Shown: positions 9,958 to 21,236, counted from the first letter of the stretch. The stretch: 64,000 nt of DNA from Pelecanus crispus (GCF_030463565.1 NC_134675.1:14219862-14283861), one strand, 5' to 3'. Numbers and translations are program-made. Notes: generated by a model not told the origin, from the sequence alone.

Positions 9958-10955
9958 TTATACCACAAAAGGCAATTGACGACTGTTAGTATGATAACAA
10001 AACACTAACAATATCAAAAGCGGGTGAACTAAAATATTCAAAGTTTTCTCTGCAGAGGGTGAGTATCCTGAAAAGATATCCCACCAGTGATGGGTGGTAT
10101 TAGATTCAATTTGACTAGACAGTCTAACAAGTTTGTCTCTAGTTATTACCGTTTTAATAACAGATTCTGTTGGTGTCTTGTTTCTTTTTCTTAAATGTTC
10201 TTGAAGTTCCTGAGATTGGATTAAGATCTCATTTAGTTTTCTCAGAGGTAAACTTGCATGACTTAATTTTAGGCTCTCATAATGCCAAAACATTGCTACT
10301 TGTTCTTCTGTATATGCAAAAAATGAATACGTTTGACCATGCCAAGTTAAATGGGTTATATTCTTAAGGCATCCTATGAATGGGGTGGTCACGTTGTATT
10401 CTTCAACTACTGATTGATTGTTCGTCACTAAGCACACATATCTAGCATTAACTTCTACAAACATTTCAAACACGTTAGGAGACAGGATCGTCCATTTACA
10501 ATTGTTAACAGAATGTTCTAACAAGCAGGGTTCATATAATTGAGATTGTTGTCCACATAAGATGCCATCAGAGGTGGTTTCACAAAGATCTAAATCATAT
10601 GTTTTATTATCATTCCCAATATATTTCCCTCGGAATTCTGGTAACTAATATTCTAGGCTCTCTTGACTCGAGAATAGTGTTGGCAGAATTAAGAATTTAC
10701 ACATTATTTCAGGGTTGGTTACATTACAGAATATTAATTTTCCTGCACACCATCTATCATAGCACTGCACAAATTGCGAATATGCTTTTACCCAGTGTCT
10801 GGGGTGGTCCCATTGTCCAAATAATTTTATCCACATAAACTCATTATTACTCATCGAGTAGGACTGTACCTTATTCTTTTGTTCTAATTGCCACATAACT
10901 TGTAGGGTACAAATGGTCCAACCCATAAATTTGTCAGATTTTTAAGTGATTGTAT
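9958..10955 (-). pseudogene. env: Provirus 1 env, transmembrane-subunit C-terminal part
   Basis: The 3' half of the envelope gene, lying beyond the inserted LTR. Two frames are used: 10926-10645, then 10524-9958. Features are several N-linked sites (NVT, NIT, NTT), scattered cysteines, a conserved HWWDIFSGY segment just before the membrane, and a hydrophobic anchor LVHPLLILLVF. The tail is frameshifted compared with provirus 2. Env mediates entry in a live virus; this copy is broken by frameshifts and by the LTR at 10961. No CX6CC motif is seen in what remains. Confidence 0.75.
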
Positions 10956-10960
10956 CCGGG

Positions 10961-11521
10961 TGTCATGGTTTAGTCCCAGCCAGCAACTCAGTACCACGCA
11001 GCCGCTCGCTCACTCCCCCTACCCTGATGGGATGGGGGAGAGAATCGGAGGAGTAAGAGTGAGAAACACTCCTGGGTTGAGATAAGAACAGTTTAATAAT
11101 TGAAATAAAGTAAAATAATAATAATAACAATATAATAATAATAGTAATAATAATATACAAAGCAAGTGATGCACAATGCAATTGCTCACCACCCGACAAC
11201 CGATACCCAGACAGTTCCCGAGCAGCGGTCGCTGCTCCCCGGCCAACCCCCCCAGTTTATATACTGAGCATGACGTCATATGGTATGGAATAGCCCTTTG
11301 GTCAGTTTGGATCAACTATTCTGGCTGTGCCCCCTCCCAGTTTCTTGTGCGCCTGGCAGAGCATGGGAAGCTGAAAAAGTCCTTGACTAGCATAAGCAGT
11401 ACTCAGCAACAACTAAAAACATCAGCATGTTATCAACATTCTTCTCCTACTAAATCCAAAACACAGCACTATGCCTGCTGCTAGGAAGAAAATTAACTCT
11501 ATCCCAGCCGAAACCAGGACA
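10961..11521 (-). mobile_element. Solo LTR 'C1' inserted in provirus 1 env
   Basis: A 561-bp LTR reading TGTCCTGGTTTCGG...CATGACA on the minus strand. It has TATATAAACTGG near 11250-11262 and ATTAAA just before an AAT microsatellite at about 11113-11160. The flanks CCGGG (10956-10960) and CCAGG (11522-11526) are an imperfect 5-bp duplication, which fits ERVL-type integration. It is younger than provirus 1, which it interrupts. Confidence 0.85.
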
Positions 11522-11526
11522 CCAGG

Positions 11527-11944
11527 CAATTATACTTTTATTAAAGAGATTCAAGGACTCTTTATCATATTTTAAAGTTTGCATCTGAGGATTAAAGGTG
11601 GTTGGCATCCATTCAGCCTGAACCTTGATGGCTTGAGTTACATCAAATCCTGCTGCTCTAACTTTGTTCTTTAAAGTTTCAAGGTCTACTGAGTTTAGGA
11701 GTCCTGTTCCGGTTCCTACGCCTCCAAGTAAAGTGTCATACCAAGCTCGTTTTGCTCTACAGGGAGGTGTAGCTGGAAAGGATATATTAAAGAACAACAT
11801 ATGTTTTTGCCTTATCTTTGCTACCTTCTTACAAGTGGATGGTAACCTAATTATTTGGTCTTGATTCACAATGGGTCGTGGATTCAACAATGTTAAGGAG
11901 GCCCCCACTCCAGCAGTTCTATTAACACTTCTATTTGTACACAT
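11527..11944 (-). pseudogene. env: Provirus 1 env, cleavage site and fusion peptide region
   Basis: The 5' side of the surviving env. A basic furin-type site RAKR is encoded at 11747-11758, followed within a few residues by a glycine-rich fusion-peptide-like stretch, GGVGTGTG. The codons before the site are the end of the surface subunit. Most of that subunit is missing, because a deletion joins it to truncated integrase at about 11944. The frame then runs into the inserted LTR. Together with 9958-10955 it shows a subunit of unusually large size downstream of the cleavage site. Confidence 0.75.
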
Positions 11945-13539
11945 TAGTGTAATTTCCAGTTAATTTCTAAAAGTCTACTAACTTGTTGAACTACTTGTGA
12001 CACAAAGTGTGGTCCCCTATCAGAGGAGATCACTTCTGGCACTCCAAATCTAGGAATAATTTCTTTCAACAGAATTTTTGTTACTTCTCGGGCTTTATTT
12101 GTTCTGCAAGGGAAAGCTTCAGGCCACCCGGAAAAGGTATCAGTTAATACTAATAGATACTTATACCCCCCTTTTCTAGGGAGCTCCGAAAAATCTATTT
12201 GCCAATTTTGACCTGGAACATTCCCTTTATCAATACTTCCAAATTTTACACGATTCTCTACCTTGGGATTATTCTTTAAGCATATTTCACATATATTAAC
12301 CATAGTTTTTACAGTTTGAAACAGATTTCTGGCTACTATTTGCTTGGTGAGGGAATTATACAAAGCTTCAGTTCCCCAATGAGTTTTGCCATGTTTTGTT
12401 TTTACCAATTTCCATAATATTCTAAAGGGAACTATTATTCTGTTATCTTTCAACATTGCCCACCCTGATGGGCAAATTTCAGCCTTTAAATCAGTAATTA
12501 ACTTCTGATCCTTTTCATCATATTCAACTACCTCAGGTAGTTGCAAAGATTTTTCAGGAATTAGACTTAATATCTCACCTTGTTCCACAGCTTGCGTTGC
12601 CTTATGATCAGCCAATTTATTTCCCACTTCCCTGTCAGTGTTACCTCTCTGATGTCCTTTGCAGTGCATAATCGCTACAGCTGACGGAAGTTGTATAGCA
12701 TCTAAAAGTCGCAAAATTATATCAGCGTGTTTTATGACTTTTCCTTGAGCGGTTAAAAGTCCTTGCTCCTTCCAAATCGCCCCATGGGCATGAACTACAC
12801 CAAAGGCATATTTTGAATCTGTCCAGATATTCACTCGCAATCCTTCAGCAAGCTCTAATGCTCTTACTAGAGCAACTATTTCAGCTCGTTGTGCAGATGT
12901 GCTCTTAGGGAGTGACTTTGCTTCTACCACTTGGTCTGTGGTGGTCACAGCATATCCTGCCATTCGAACTCCATTCTTTACAAAACTGCTCCCATCGGTA
13001 TACCAGGTGTGGTCAGCTTCTTCTAGCGGCTCCTCCTTCAAGTCAGGCCTACTCGCATACACAGTCTCAATGGTTTCTATGCAATCATGCACGACAGCCT
13101 CCATTTCCGTAGTTGGTTCTGGAGTCCTGCAAATGGCTTCTTTTCGGTCATTCCCGAGCTGTCTCTGTCCCTTAGAAATCACGAATTCCAGATATATTAC
13201 TTCCTTCTTCAAGATCTGGGTTTTCTGTAATGAGACTCGATAACCCTTTAGTCCAAGAAAATTTAACAAACTCACAGTCCATTCTTTACATTCTTCATCC
13301 TTTTCGGTGGCTATCAAAATATCATTCACATACTGTAAAAGGATACCTTTTCCTGGAGGTCTTTCCCAGGTCTCTAATTCTTTAGCTAATTGATTTCCAA
13401 AGATCGTGGGGCTATTTTTAAATCCTTGAGGTAACACTGTCCAGGTTAGTTGGGTTTTTTCGTCCTGAACCAGGGTTTTCCCATTCAAAGGCAAATAAAT
13501 TGCGGCTTTCAGAGGCCAAGGTGAGGCAAAAGAATGCAT
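11944..13539 (-). pseudogene. pol: Provirus 1 pol: truncated RT fused to RNase H and integrase
   Basis: A 531-codon open frame. It contains the RT palm (LPQGFKNSP and the catalytic loop), RNase H (WYTDGSS, IWTDSKYAFG, HCKGHQRGN) and integrase (zinc-binding region ending CEICLKNNP, then WQIDFSELP and SSDRGPHF). Three lesions are visible. The YVDD loop reads YVND at 13321-13332. About 576 nt between RT and RNase H are missing at about 13108 relative to provirus 2, keeping frame. The integrase stops after the second catalytic Asp, so the catalytic Glu and C-terminus are gone. It cannot support replication. Confidence 0.88.
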
Positions 13540-14260
13540 CTTTCAGATCTAGTACTGTGAACCATTCATAGGTTTCTTTTAAACTAGTTAATAAAGTGTA
13601 TGGGTTTGCCACTACTGGGTGTAAATCTCTGCCCGCAGGTCTTGTACCAATCGATAGGTTTTGCCATCAGGCTTTTTGATAGGCAAAATAGGAGTGCTAT
13701 ACTCTGAAGAGCATTCAATCAATAATCCGAATCTTATAAATTCTTCTATAATGCTTTTCACTCCTTGCCTGTCTTCTAATTTCAAGGGATATTGCTTTAC
13801 CTTAATAGGTCGTGCTCCCTCTTTGAGTTTAACAACAATCAATTCTGCATTTTTAGCCTTTCCTGGTATTCCTGAGGCCCATACTCCTGGGTATACCTGG
13901 TCTTTTATTTCTTGTATAATTTCTTCTTTAACTCGGGGTTCAGTGAGAGCCAGACTTAGAATTTCAATGTGTTTTTCTTCTGGTATTTTAGAAACAATTT
14001 CTCCATTGTTAAATTTTGTTTCAGCTAATAAGTCTCTTCCCAAAAGTGGTCTAGGAGCTTCAGGCAGGTAGAGAAATTTGTGAATCCCTACACTCTTCCC
14101 AATTCTGAATTTTAAGGGTTTCAAAAAGAAAGCCTTCTCGACCTGTCCAGTTGCTCCCACAATATTAACATTTTGTCTACTTACGGGCAATAAATTATGA
14201 TTTAATACTGAAAACGTGGCACCTGTATCTACTAGAAATTCTACAGGTTTTTCCTCTTTC
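13540..14260 (-). pseudogene. pro-pol: Provirus 1 protease and RT N-terminus
   Basis: The protease active site DTGA is encoded at 14218-14229. The 14190-13612 frame then runs through the protease C-terminus (LLGRDLL) into RT fingers ([36 protein letters not shown]). The next RT block, [12 protein letters not shown], is in another frame (13612-13418) because about 17 nt present in provirus 2 near 32375-32395 are missing here. In gammaretroviruses pro and pol follow gag through stop-codon readthrough. Confidence 0.85.
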
Positions 14261-14317
14261 CCTAGCTGTACTCTTTCTTACCAAGGGCTCTGCTAGGGAA
14301 GATTCCCCTGGTCCCCG

Positions 14318-14855
14318 TCAATTTTCTTCCATGTTGGCAACTTTCACCAATTTGCCCAATCTTGGGCAATCCTTTTTCCAATGCCCCGTTTGTTTACAAT
14401 AAGCACACTGGTTTCTTAAGAGGGGCTGATTTCCTTTGGGTGGGGCACTTACACCCCTTCTCATGGCTCCTCTCCCTCCCTTAGTGTTGTTTCCTGAGGA
14501 GTTCCAAGAGGGTGGTGTCTGACCCCCCTGTGGTGTGCAAGGCAGCCACTGTAGCATTAGCAATTGTTTTGCCCATTATTCTCTCTTTCTGACTATCTTT
14601 GTTCCAATACACTTGCCAAGCAGTCTCCAGCAATTTTTCTAAATCTCTTGCATCTGTTCCTTGCACCTTCTGTAACTTTCTCCTTATATCATAAGCAATC
14701 CATTCCCTGTACCAAAACCAGAGCCTGTACTTCACTAAACACCACATCCAACATTGCATCCACATCCTCCCAATCAGGGTCCTGAGTTTTCACCAATCAA
14801 TTCAAATCCCTTAGCAACCTTTTCGGGATCATCCCGATAATTCCTTGCAGTAATT
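14318..14855 (-). pseudogene. gag: Provirus 1 gag: capsid remnant and nucleocapsid
   Basis: The nucleocapsid keeps one intact zinc knuckle, CAYCKQTGHWKKDC (C-x2-C-x4-H-x4-C), typical of gammaretroviruses, and the frame ends at a TGA at 14327-14329. Upstream, only the last part of capsid (RRKLQKVQG, ending near NKDSQKERIMG) and a short N-terminal stretch survive, in shifted frames. The central capsid, including any major homology region, is absent. The identical arrangement occurs in provirus 2. In a live virus gag makes the shell and packages RNA; this one should not assemble on its own. Confidence 0.82.
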
Positions 14856-15541
14856 CACCAGCAGTCCAAGCCTGCTAAAGTAAAAGGCACTTTAATTCTA
14901 ACAAGTCCTCCCACTGCCTGCCTTAGTGGAGCCTGTATAATAGGTCCCACTTTACTCCGAGTTCTGGCAGTGATGGGAGAAAATCCGATATTAGTTTCTT
15001 CCCTGACTCGTGCCTCCGATTCTTCACCCCCAACAGCACCAGCATCTCCTTCCCTATCACCTTCTCTCTCTGGCGGAGGCAAATAATCCTCCAGCCTTTC
15101 ATTCTGCGGGCCAACTTTTAAACATCTCTGTCCAATGCTACACGCCGAGCAACACCTCTTTAATTCTCTCCCCTGCTTATTTTTCTCTCCTTCTATCGCC
15201 AGAACCATAGGGTCCTGGGGCGCTAGATTAATTCCACATACTTTCTGCCATTCAGGGTGATTTCGCAAAGTGAAAAACATATCTGCATAAACCACTTCAT
15301 CCCATTTTCTCTCTCTTCGTAGAAATAACATAAGTTGCAACAAAGTATTATACCTTAAAGTTCCGTTAAAAGGCCATTTTTCGCTATCATCTAACTTATA
15401 TAAAGGCCACCACTGATTACAATATTTTATCAAGGTTTTACGATCCACATTCCCTCCAGATGGCCCCCCAATGTCTTTCCAGTGAGCTAAAATGCAGCCC
15501 AAAGGGCTCTTTTTCAGAACTCCGCCTTGTTGGTTCCCCAT
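14855..15541 (-). pseudogene. gag: Provirus 1 gag: matrix to capsid start
   Basis: Starts at an ATG at 15539-15541 as MGNQQGG, with a glycine at position 2 suitable for N-myristoylation and membrane targeting. The frame upstream stays open for about 20 codons (LSLSLCC), which could be chance. The matrix is followed by an acidic, proline-containing linker and the capsid start (PIIQAPLRQAVGG). It ends in a TGA after LAGLDCW at about 14855. The same stop occurs in provirus 2, so it predates their split. Confidence 0.85.
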
Positions 15542-16045
15542 TCTAAAATTTATACAACACAAGGACAAGGACAGAGACTGGGGCACGAACACCACACACA
15601 ACTAACAATTACTATCACAGATACAATAACAACTACTACCCCCGATAATAAATGTCGACATAGGATGATCAGAGATTTTCAAATATGTGTATTCCAAGCA
15701 TATAACTATATAACACACGCGTATGTAAACCAAAATCAAATACAAATGCACAAATGAACGACCGTACTAATCAAATGAACAATACAGCCATGCAACGTAG
15801 TAACCAGGTGATTAATACAAATCGTACATGCAATTGTATGCCACCCTGCGGGGTTCTCACGAACCGCGACTTACGAGTAGCTTCAAATGACCGGTCAAAA
15901 CAGAAAAAAAGAATGCCTTATTCTTACCAGAGGTCCTTGTCTGCCCCCGCACGGATCCGCCGAATCGGGGAGTCCCTCCAGAGAAGTCTCCGGGGCCGGC
16001 CAAGGGAGTCTCCGACTCAGGGGGTCCTGCAGCTGGACAGAGATG
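15542..16045 (-). other. Provirus 1 leader between primer site and gag
   Basis: Non-coding leader that would carry the splice donor and packaging signal. It contains a single copy of the ~140-bp unit that is amplified three times in provirus 2 (compare about 15715-15845 with 34394-34810). Confidence 0.7.
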
Positions 16046-16063
16046 GTCCCACCTGGGTCGCCA
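16046..16063 (-). other. Primer-binding site of provirus 1
   Basis: The minus-strand TGGCGACCCAGGTGGGAC lies 4 nt inside the LTR. The TGGCGACC start is compatible with an Arg-type tRNA primer, but the tRNA was not matched to a database. Provirus 2 has the same site with one change. Confidence 0.75.
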
Positions 16064-16067
16064 AAAC

Positions 16068-16709
16068 TGATACAAAAATTCATGGATACTATTCTTCAAA
16101 GTCCGAACCTCTCCGTAGGAGGAAACGGAGTCTTCAGAAAGTTCCCGAAATAAAACTCAATAGCAACAAAGTTACTATTAAGCAGGCATTCTTTATTGCA
16201 GCGCTGGGCAGCACTGGGGATCATTCCACCACCAGTGCTCCAACGATTTGGCAAACTTCCAAAGATTATATACTATGAAGTCATACATATTCATAGGACT
16301 TCCGAGAACTCATCTACATAAACATGAGACTCATTAACATATGCAAATGTCCAATCCGCAGGCGTAGTCATCCTCTTTGGTGGTCTTCGGGGGTCCTCCG
16401 GTGGTCTCCAATAGTCTTCCTCACTTGTCCACTGGTTGAACTTTGGGCCTCCTTTGTCCATTTATGGTCATTGAATTAGCTCATCAGTCCTTTGGCCTTG
16501 GAATGCCACGAAACCAGTTCCTTGAGTGCTTATCTCAGCACAGGGGTCCTGAGTCTATGTTATCAGTGCTTTACACAGGAAGCCTAAGGAGCTTGCTCAA
16601 GGTCTGTTTTCAATCATGCCGGGCAAGGAGTCACATTCTTCGAAATACCTGTCTCAGCAGATAACTAAAACTGAGTCAGGTATTGTCAGAGGTTTAGCCC
16701 TTTTATTCA
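16068..16709 (-). mobile_element. 5' LTR of provirus 1
   Basis: Partner of 9205-9851. It lacks a 4-bp ATCT unit near 16671 and differs by about 13 substitutions. It is bounded outside by GTAT at 16710-16713. Confidence 0.9.
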
Positions 16710-16713
16710 GTAT

Positions 16714-19482
16714 CCGAGGCTTTTCTGACAATTGGCCTCAAAATGTGAGCCACATATGCAGGGCTTATAAAGCTGAATGCCTAAATAATAAACAAGTCTG
16801 TTGCATGCTTGTGTGCAAATATCTAAGCACAGATCATCAGTGATACTTACCCGTTTGTTATTTGTGTGATAAAATGAGTTCCCACATACTGTCATTGACT
16901 CAAAAGTTTGAAGCATGTATCTCAACCGTTCCCAATTATTGCACACCTGAATGAATCAGTTGTGCAGTTTATCTAATATAAATAATTTACATAAGAAAAG
17001 CTGGAAAATGACATTGAGGCAGTACAAAACATGGTGTATAAAGACTGAGTACCGGCTTCCCTCTTGGAGCACTTGTACAGGTAGGCAAGGCTATTCCCAT
17101 TTGGAGGCACAAAAATTCAGGAGGAATTTTTGTGTCAAAATTGAATCCACATCTGGAAATTGTCATTTTATAAGATGAAGGAATCCAAGAGTAAAGTTTT
17201 TTTCATTGATGTGTTTTTTTCTTTTCTTATACATGTCTTTTGCTCAAGGTGGTTTTTTTTTTTTTATATTCCTATCTGGGCCTTTGCAATGCTGAAATAA
17301 GCAACAGTTAGCTGGTTGGAGGATTCACTTCTTCCCCTTTTGTCTTTTGCCAGGCCAGCTGGCTAATTCAGGGCCTACTTTTTTATACCTAGCACATCCA
17401 AATCTCCTGTTGGATTAAGGAAAGAATGTAGTAAGCCACTACTGTCTTCTTATGTGTCAGTGAAATTCCATGTACCCACCTATGACATATTAATAATAGA
17501 TACATTACTGATCAGGTGTACAGATAGGAATGAGAGAAAATAGAGACTGAATAATGAACGACTGAAAAATACATTACTAGGTACAGATGAAAAGAAGGCA
17601 CATGTGAAGGGAGTCAATACTGTTATTTAGTTATGCAGATAGGGAGAATGCAAGTAGAACAGAAATGTAAGAATGTTAAATGATTCATGCACGAGAAGGA
17701 AAACTGTAGTAATAATATGAACTACACTGATGGGTGAATTCTAGTCTTCTGGCTGTTACGAGCCTTAAAGCACAAGAAGCAGGCAGTGGGCATATGCGAA
17801 GAAATTCCACAGAGCTTCCTGTATGTAATTTGGATTTGGAGTGCTATATTTCATTCTGTCCTGCCAATGTAGAGCTCAGAGCTCTACTGTTGTACAGTTA
17901 TTTGTCTTAAGAAGTCTTATACATTTGCACAGTCTTACTCAGAATTTCCTTTCATGGGTATCTTTTTAGCATGGCCAGTTTTAGTTTCTGATCATTCCTA
18001 GCAAAATCATCTCCAGATGGTATTTCTTTCTCAGCATGTTCATTAGTACTGAATTCTGATGTTTGCAGTGAATCTGTTCTTCTTTTACTCCTACCCTATC
18101 CTTATACAATTTTATCAGACTGACCTGGTCACTAGATAGGACTTAGAATTTAAGAATTCAGAGTGCATAAGATAATCAGAATGTCTATGATCTGACCATA
18201 CATGGTTTAACATATAAATTATGGTTCAAAGCCTACATAAAATAATTATAACTGTATTTCTTAAAATGTACAAAAAAAGTGTATGCTTTTTTGTGAAGCT
18301 TATCAAACATATGTAGAGTATATCACTTGTTAGAGATGGGTGAAGAGGAATAAGGCATTTTAGAGAAAGGAAGCTAGGAAGAGTCAGGACTGATGAGTAG
18401 GATTTGGCTGCAACAGGCTTTTTGCATAGATTTGAAAAAGCAGGGCGTTATTTGACTCATAATCAAAACAGGAAGTACAAAAGAATCTATAAGAAAGGGC
18501 AAGAATTGGCTGTTTATTATTGAGAGACAATTGGAAATGATTTAAAAATCTGTACTTGAGTGTAAGATGTTGAAAGACTTTTTTTATCTGAATATAGTAT
18601 CAAAACACTAAAAGAGAGATAACCAGTAAGCAGAATTCTGTTAGAGGCAGGACTTCTCATGCTTAATGTCTGCATATTGTAGCAACTATGGTCAGGTAGT
18701 TAAACTTTGGTTTTGCAGATAACATCTCTTCCAGTTAAGCTGAAACATTGTGATTAAAGCTGAATATGTCAGTAAGAGCTAAGCTGTTTGCTTTTGCTTG
18801 AAGAAGGTAATTGCAGATCTCATAAAAGTACACATCTTAGGGATCTGAAATAATAATAATCTGAAATAGATGACAAAAAGTATAGCGCATTAAGCATAAT
18901 ATTTCTGATTAAATTAAATTTGAGAGCTCATATTTAAGAAGAAAGTGCAAAAATCAAAATCCAGGTTCCACTACAGCTGACCCAAAGAACCAACTGAGTA
19001 CAAATGACCCAGAAAAATAAAGAAATTAAAATATTCTAGATAAAAGTTAATGAAATTGTGTATAAAAAATGGAAGTCAGGTAGGGACAATTGCAAAGTTG
19101 CAAACCTGGAGGATTCTGACAACATACTTAACTGCATGATTAGAGCTGAAGGGAACAGTGGAAAAGAGGGGAGGGTTGTAGGTGTTATTCTTACCAGATA
19201 GCTTGTCAGGTTTGAATGAATGGAGATACAAGAAGCCATGAGAGATATATTAGGATAGTGTAGGAGTAAGGCAGTTAATAGTAGGCAATATTTGGGTTGC
19301 GTTTGTGGAGAAATGACATTGAAGTATACATTAAGTTGGTCAGTGGAGACAAGATGGTAGATACAGAAGGCTGCAAACTGTAAAAATCAACAAAGATCCC
19401 TTCTCTCAGTTTTTGTTATTTGGCGTGTTCCTGGTAATAGACAGAATTTAGCCCTCCCTTTTGGTGCTCATGTGATTTCCAG
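16714..19482. other. Single-copy intron sequence
   Basis: About 2.8 kb of AT-rich intron with poly-T runs near 17200-17265. No repeat family, RNA gene or exon was recognised. Confidence 0.6.
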
Positions 19483-19617
19483 TGGGTTAGCTCAGTTGGT
19501 TAGAGCATGGTGCTAATAACGCCAAGTTCACAGGTTCAATCCTTGCTTACTGCAGGGGGGTTGGGCTCGATGATCTGTCAAGGTCCCTTCCAACCTAAAG
19601 CATTCTATGATTCTATG
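19483..19617 (+). mobile_element. tRNA-Ile-derived SINE with CR1-like tail
   Basis: The head resembles tRNA-Ile with an AAT anticodon in the loop CTAATAA. It has a pol III A box (TAGCTCAGTTGG, 19488-19499) and a B box (GGTTCAATCC, 19533-19542). The acceptor stem is not closed, so it is not a working tRNA gene. The tail reads GGTTGGGCTCGATGATC then CTTCCAACCTAAAG and ends ATTCTATGATTCTATGA, which is the CR1 3' end that CR1 reverse transcriptase recognises. This layout is like TguSINE1-type avian SINEs, but the exact family needs a library search. Confidence 0.82.
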
Positions 19618-20570
19618 AAAATAATATCTGGTTGAGCCTTGAAATATCTGTAAGTCCATTTTCATTGCCATGATGATGTCAGGAAAGCTACAAAACCTAG
19701 CTGAATGATTGGACCAGTCAGTCAGAAATAGATAGATGAAAGGTATGTTAAAGGAGGCCTAGAGATCACCTGCTGCTGAGTAGCTGAGTTCTGCAACTCA
19801 CAGCTTCTGGTAAGCTCCTGTTGCTCTTGAATTCTCCTTGTGGTCTCCATCCCTTGTTACAACTTCCCAGAAATTTGAAGCTTTAGCTTCTCTGCTTATT
19901 GAAAAAAGGAGTTTTTCATGAACTTTTTGGAGATATGGCACAAAAGAAAAAGAATTCTCTGTTACTCTGTACTTCAGGCTCCATATTCTGCTTCTTGTTT
20001 CCTATTAATTGCCCCAATGTACTGCTCATTTAGCCTGTTTTTTCCTTACCATTGCCAATGTGAAATTAATAGTAGACATAAAAGTTTGGTTGTCCTTCAC
20101 AGATATTTGAATTCTTACAGTGAATCTAGTCAGACTATCATTCATTTTCTTCATGTATGGCTTGGAAAAGCAAAGAGCAGCAACTTAGACCTATCATTAT
20201 ATCAACTGTTATTCAATTTCTGTTCAAAGACTCTTTTCCCCATAGGACTGAATGAAAGTTAGGTATCACAGAAATTGAGGCAGTAGATCGCCTTATCAAC
20301 TGAGACAAGTAGGCAGGATATCCTTCTGAAAGTCTGTGAATTTGATTGCTCTAGTTAGTGCCACCAGTTTGGAACTTCTGATTTGAATGGTAGGGCCTGC
20401 TTAAGCTGACACTCAAATCAGCAGGCCTTCATTTAAGGCCTATTAAAGGCCTTTTCCATGACTTGAAGCTTGAGTACTTAGTTACTGATAATGTCAGTAA
20501 CATAACCACAGCTGCATTAAAGCTAATGGAGCAAACACAATGAAGCATCAGTCAGTATAAGCTACAAAAG
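19618..20570. other. Single-copy intron sequence
   Basis: No recognised repeat or gene. The open frame at 19918-20262 has no domain and no splice context. Confidence 0.55.
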
Positions 20571-20735
20571 AATTTGGAGACCAGCAACTAGTGGTGTACC
20601 CCAGGGGACAATACTGGGTCCAGTCCTATCTAACATCTCTCTCTGGGTAATTTTTCTTTTGGGCTATTTGTGGCTTCACCAAGGGGAAGTCATGCTTGAC
20701 CAGCTTGATAAACTTCTGCAATGAAATGACTGCAA
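20571..20735 (+). mobile_element. Older CR1 fragments, left part of a nested group
   Basis: Two CR1 RT-region pieces: a GVPQG-like block at 20571-20640 and the KSCLT-like block near 20675-20735. They are in different relative order from an intact CR1, so more than one insertion or a rearrangement is involved. The second piece appears to continue at 21237, beyond a younger CR1. Confidence 0.6.
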
Positions 20736-21236
20736 TGAAAGACATTGAGGTGCTGGAGCGTGTTCAGAGACGGGCAACAAGGCTGGTGAAGGGTCTGGAG
20801 AACAAGTCTTATGAGGAGCGGCTGAGGGAACTGGGGTTGTTTAGCCTGGAGAAGAGGAGGCTGAGGGAAGACCTTATCGCTCTCTACAACTACCTGAAAG
20901 GAGGTAGTAGTGAGGTGGGTGTTGGTCTCTTCTCCCAAGTAGCTAGCGATAGGACGAGAGGAAATGGGCTCAAGCTGCGCCAGGGGAGGTTTAGGCTGGA
21001 AATTAGGAAAAATTTCTTTACGGAAAGGGTGGTCAAGCATTGGAACAGGCTGCCCAGAGAGGTGGTGGAGTCACCATCCCTGGAAGTGTTCAAAAAACGG
21101 GTAGATGTGGCACTTCGGGATATGGTTTAGTCTAGTCTACCCTTGATTGGTTTAGGTGGGCTTGGTAGTGTAGGTTAATGGTTGGACTGGATGATCTTAA
21201 AGGTCTTTTCCAACCTAGACGATTCTATGATTCTAT
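20736..21236 (+). mobile_element. CR1 LINE 3' end, inserted in an older CR1
   Basis: The last ~390 bp of ORF2 ([12 protein letters not shown] to DVALRDMV, stop at about 21130) and the whole 3' UTR, ending in GATTCTATGATTCTATGA. Its coding sequence is very close to the intact ORF2 at 58133-60934, so it belongs to a young subfamily. Confidence 0.88.

Larger units (their letters stand above)
9205..16709 (-). mobile_element. Provirus 1: gammaretrovirus-like ERV, antisense, LTR to LTR
   Basis: A 7.5-kb provirus with LTRs at 9205-9851 and 16068-16709, flanked by a perfect 4-bp duplication GTAT (9201-9204 and 16710-16713). Gene order on the minus strand is gag, pro, pol, env. Gammaretroviral traits are the 4-bp duplication, one CCHC knuckle and the arrangement of pol. 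The two LTRs differ at about 13 positions plus two or three small indels, so the insertion is not recent. A separate solo LTR (10961-11521) has inserted into env. Gag capsid, part of RT and the integrase/env junction are deleted. Confidence 0.9.

Noticed and set aside
11019..11315. Open frames with long Leu/Tyr runs inside LTR C copies, also near 35805, 27383 and 50380
   Set aside because: The runs are translations of the AAT-type microsatellite in the LTR, not proteins.
9958..11944. Domesticated envelope (syncytin-like host gene)
   Set aside because: The surface subunit is mostly deleted, frames are broken and an LTR interrupts it. There is no sign of preserved coding.
19488..19560. Functional tRNA-Ile gene
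   Set aside because: The boxes are present but the acceptor stem does not close, the T-arm is altered and a CR1-type tail follows. It is a SINE.
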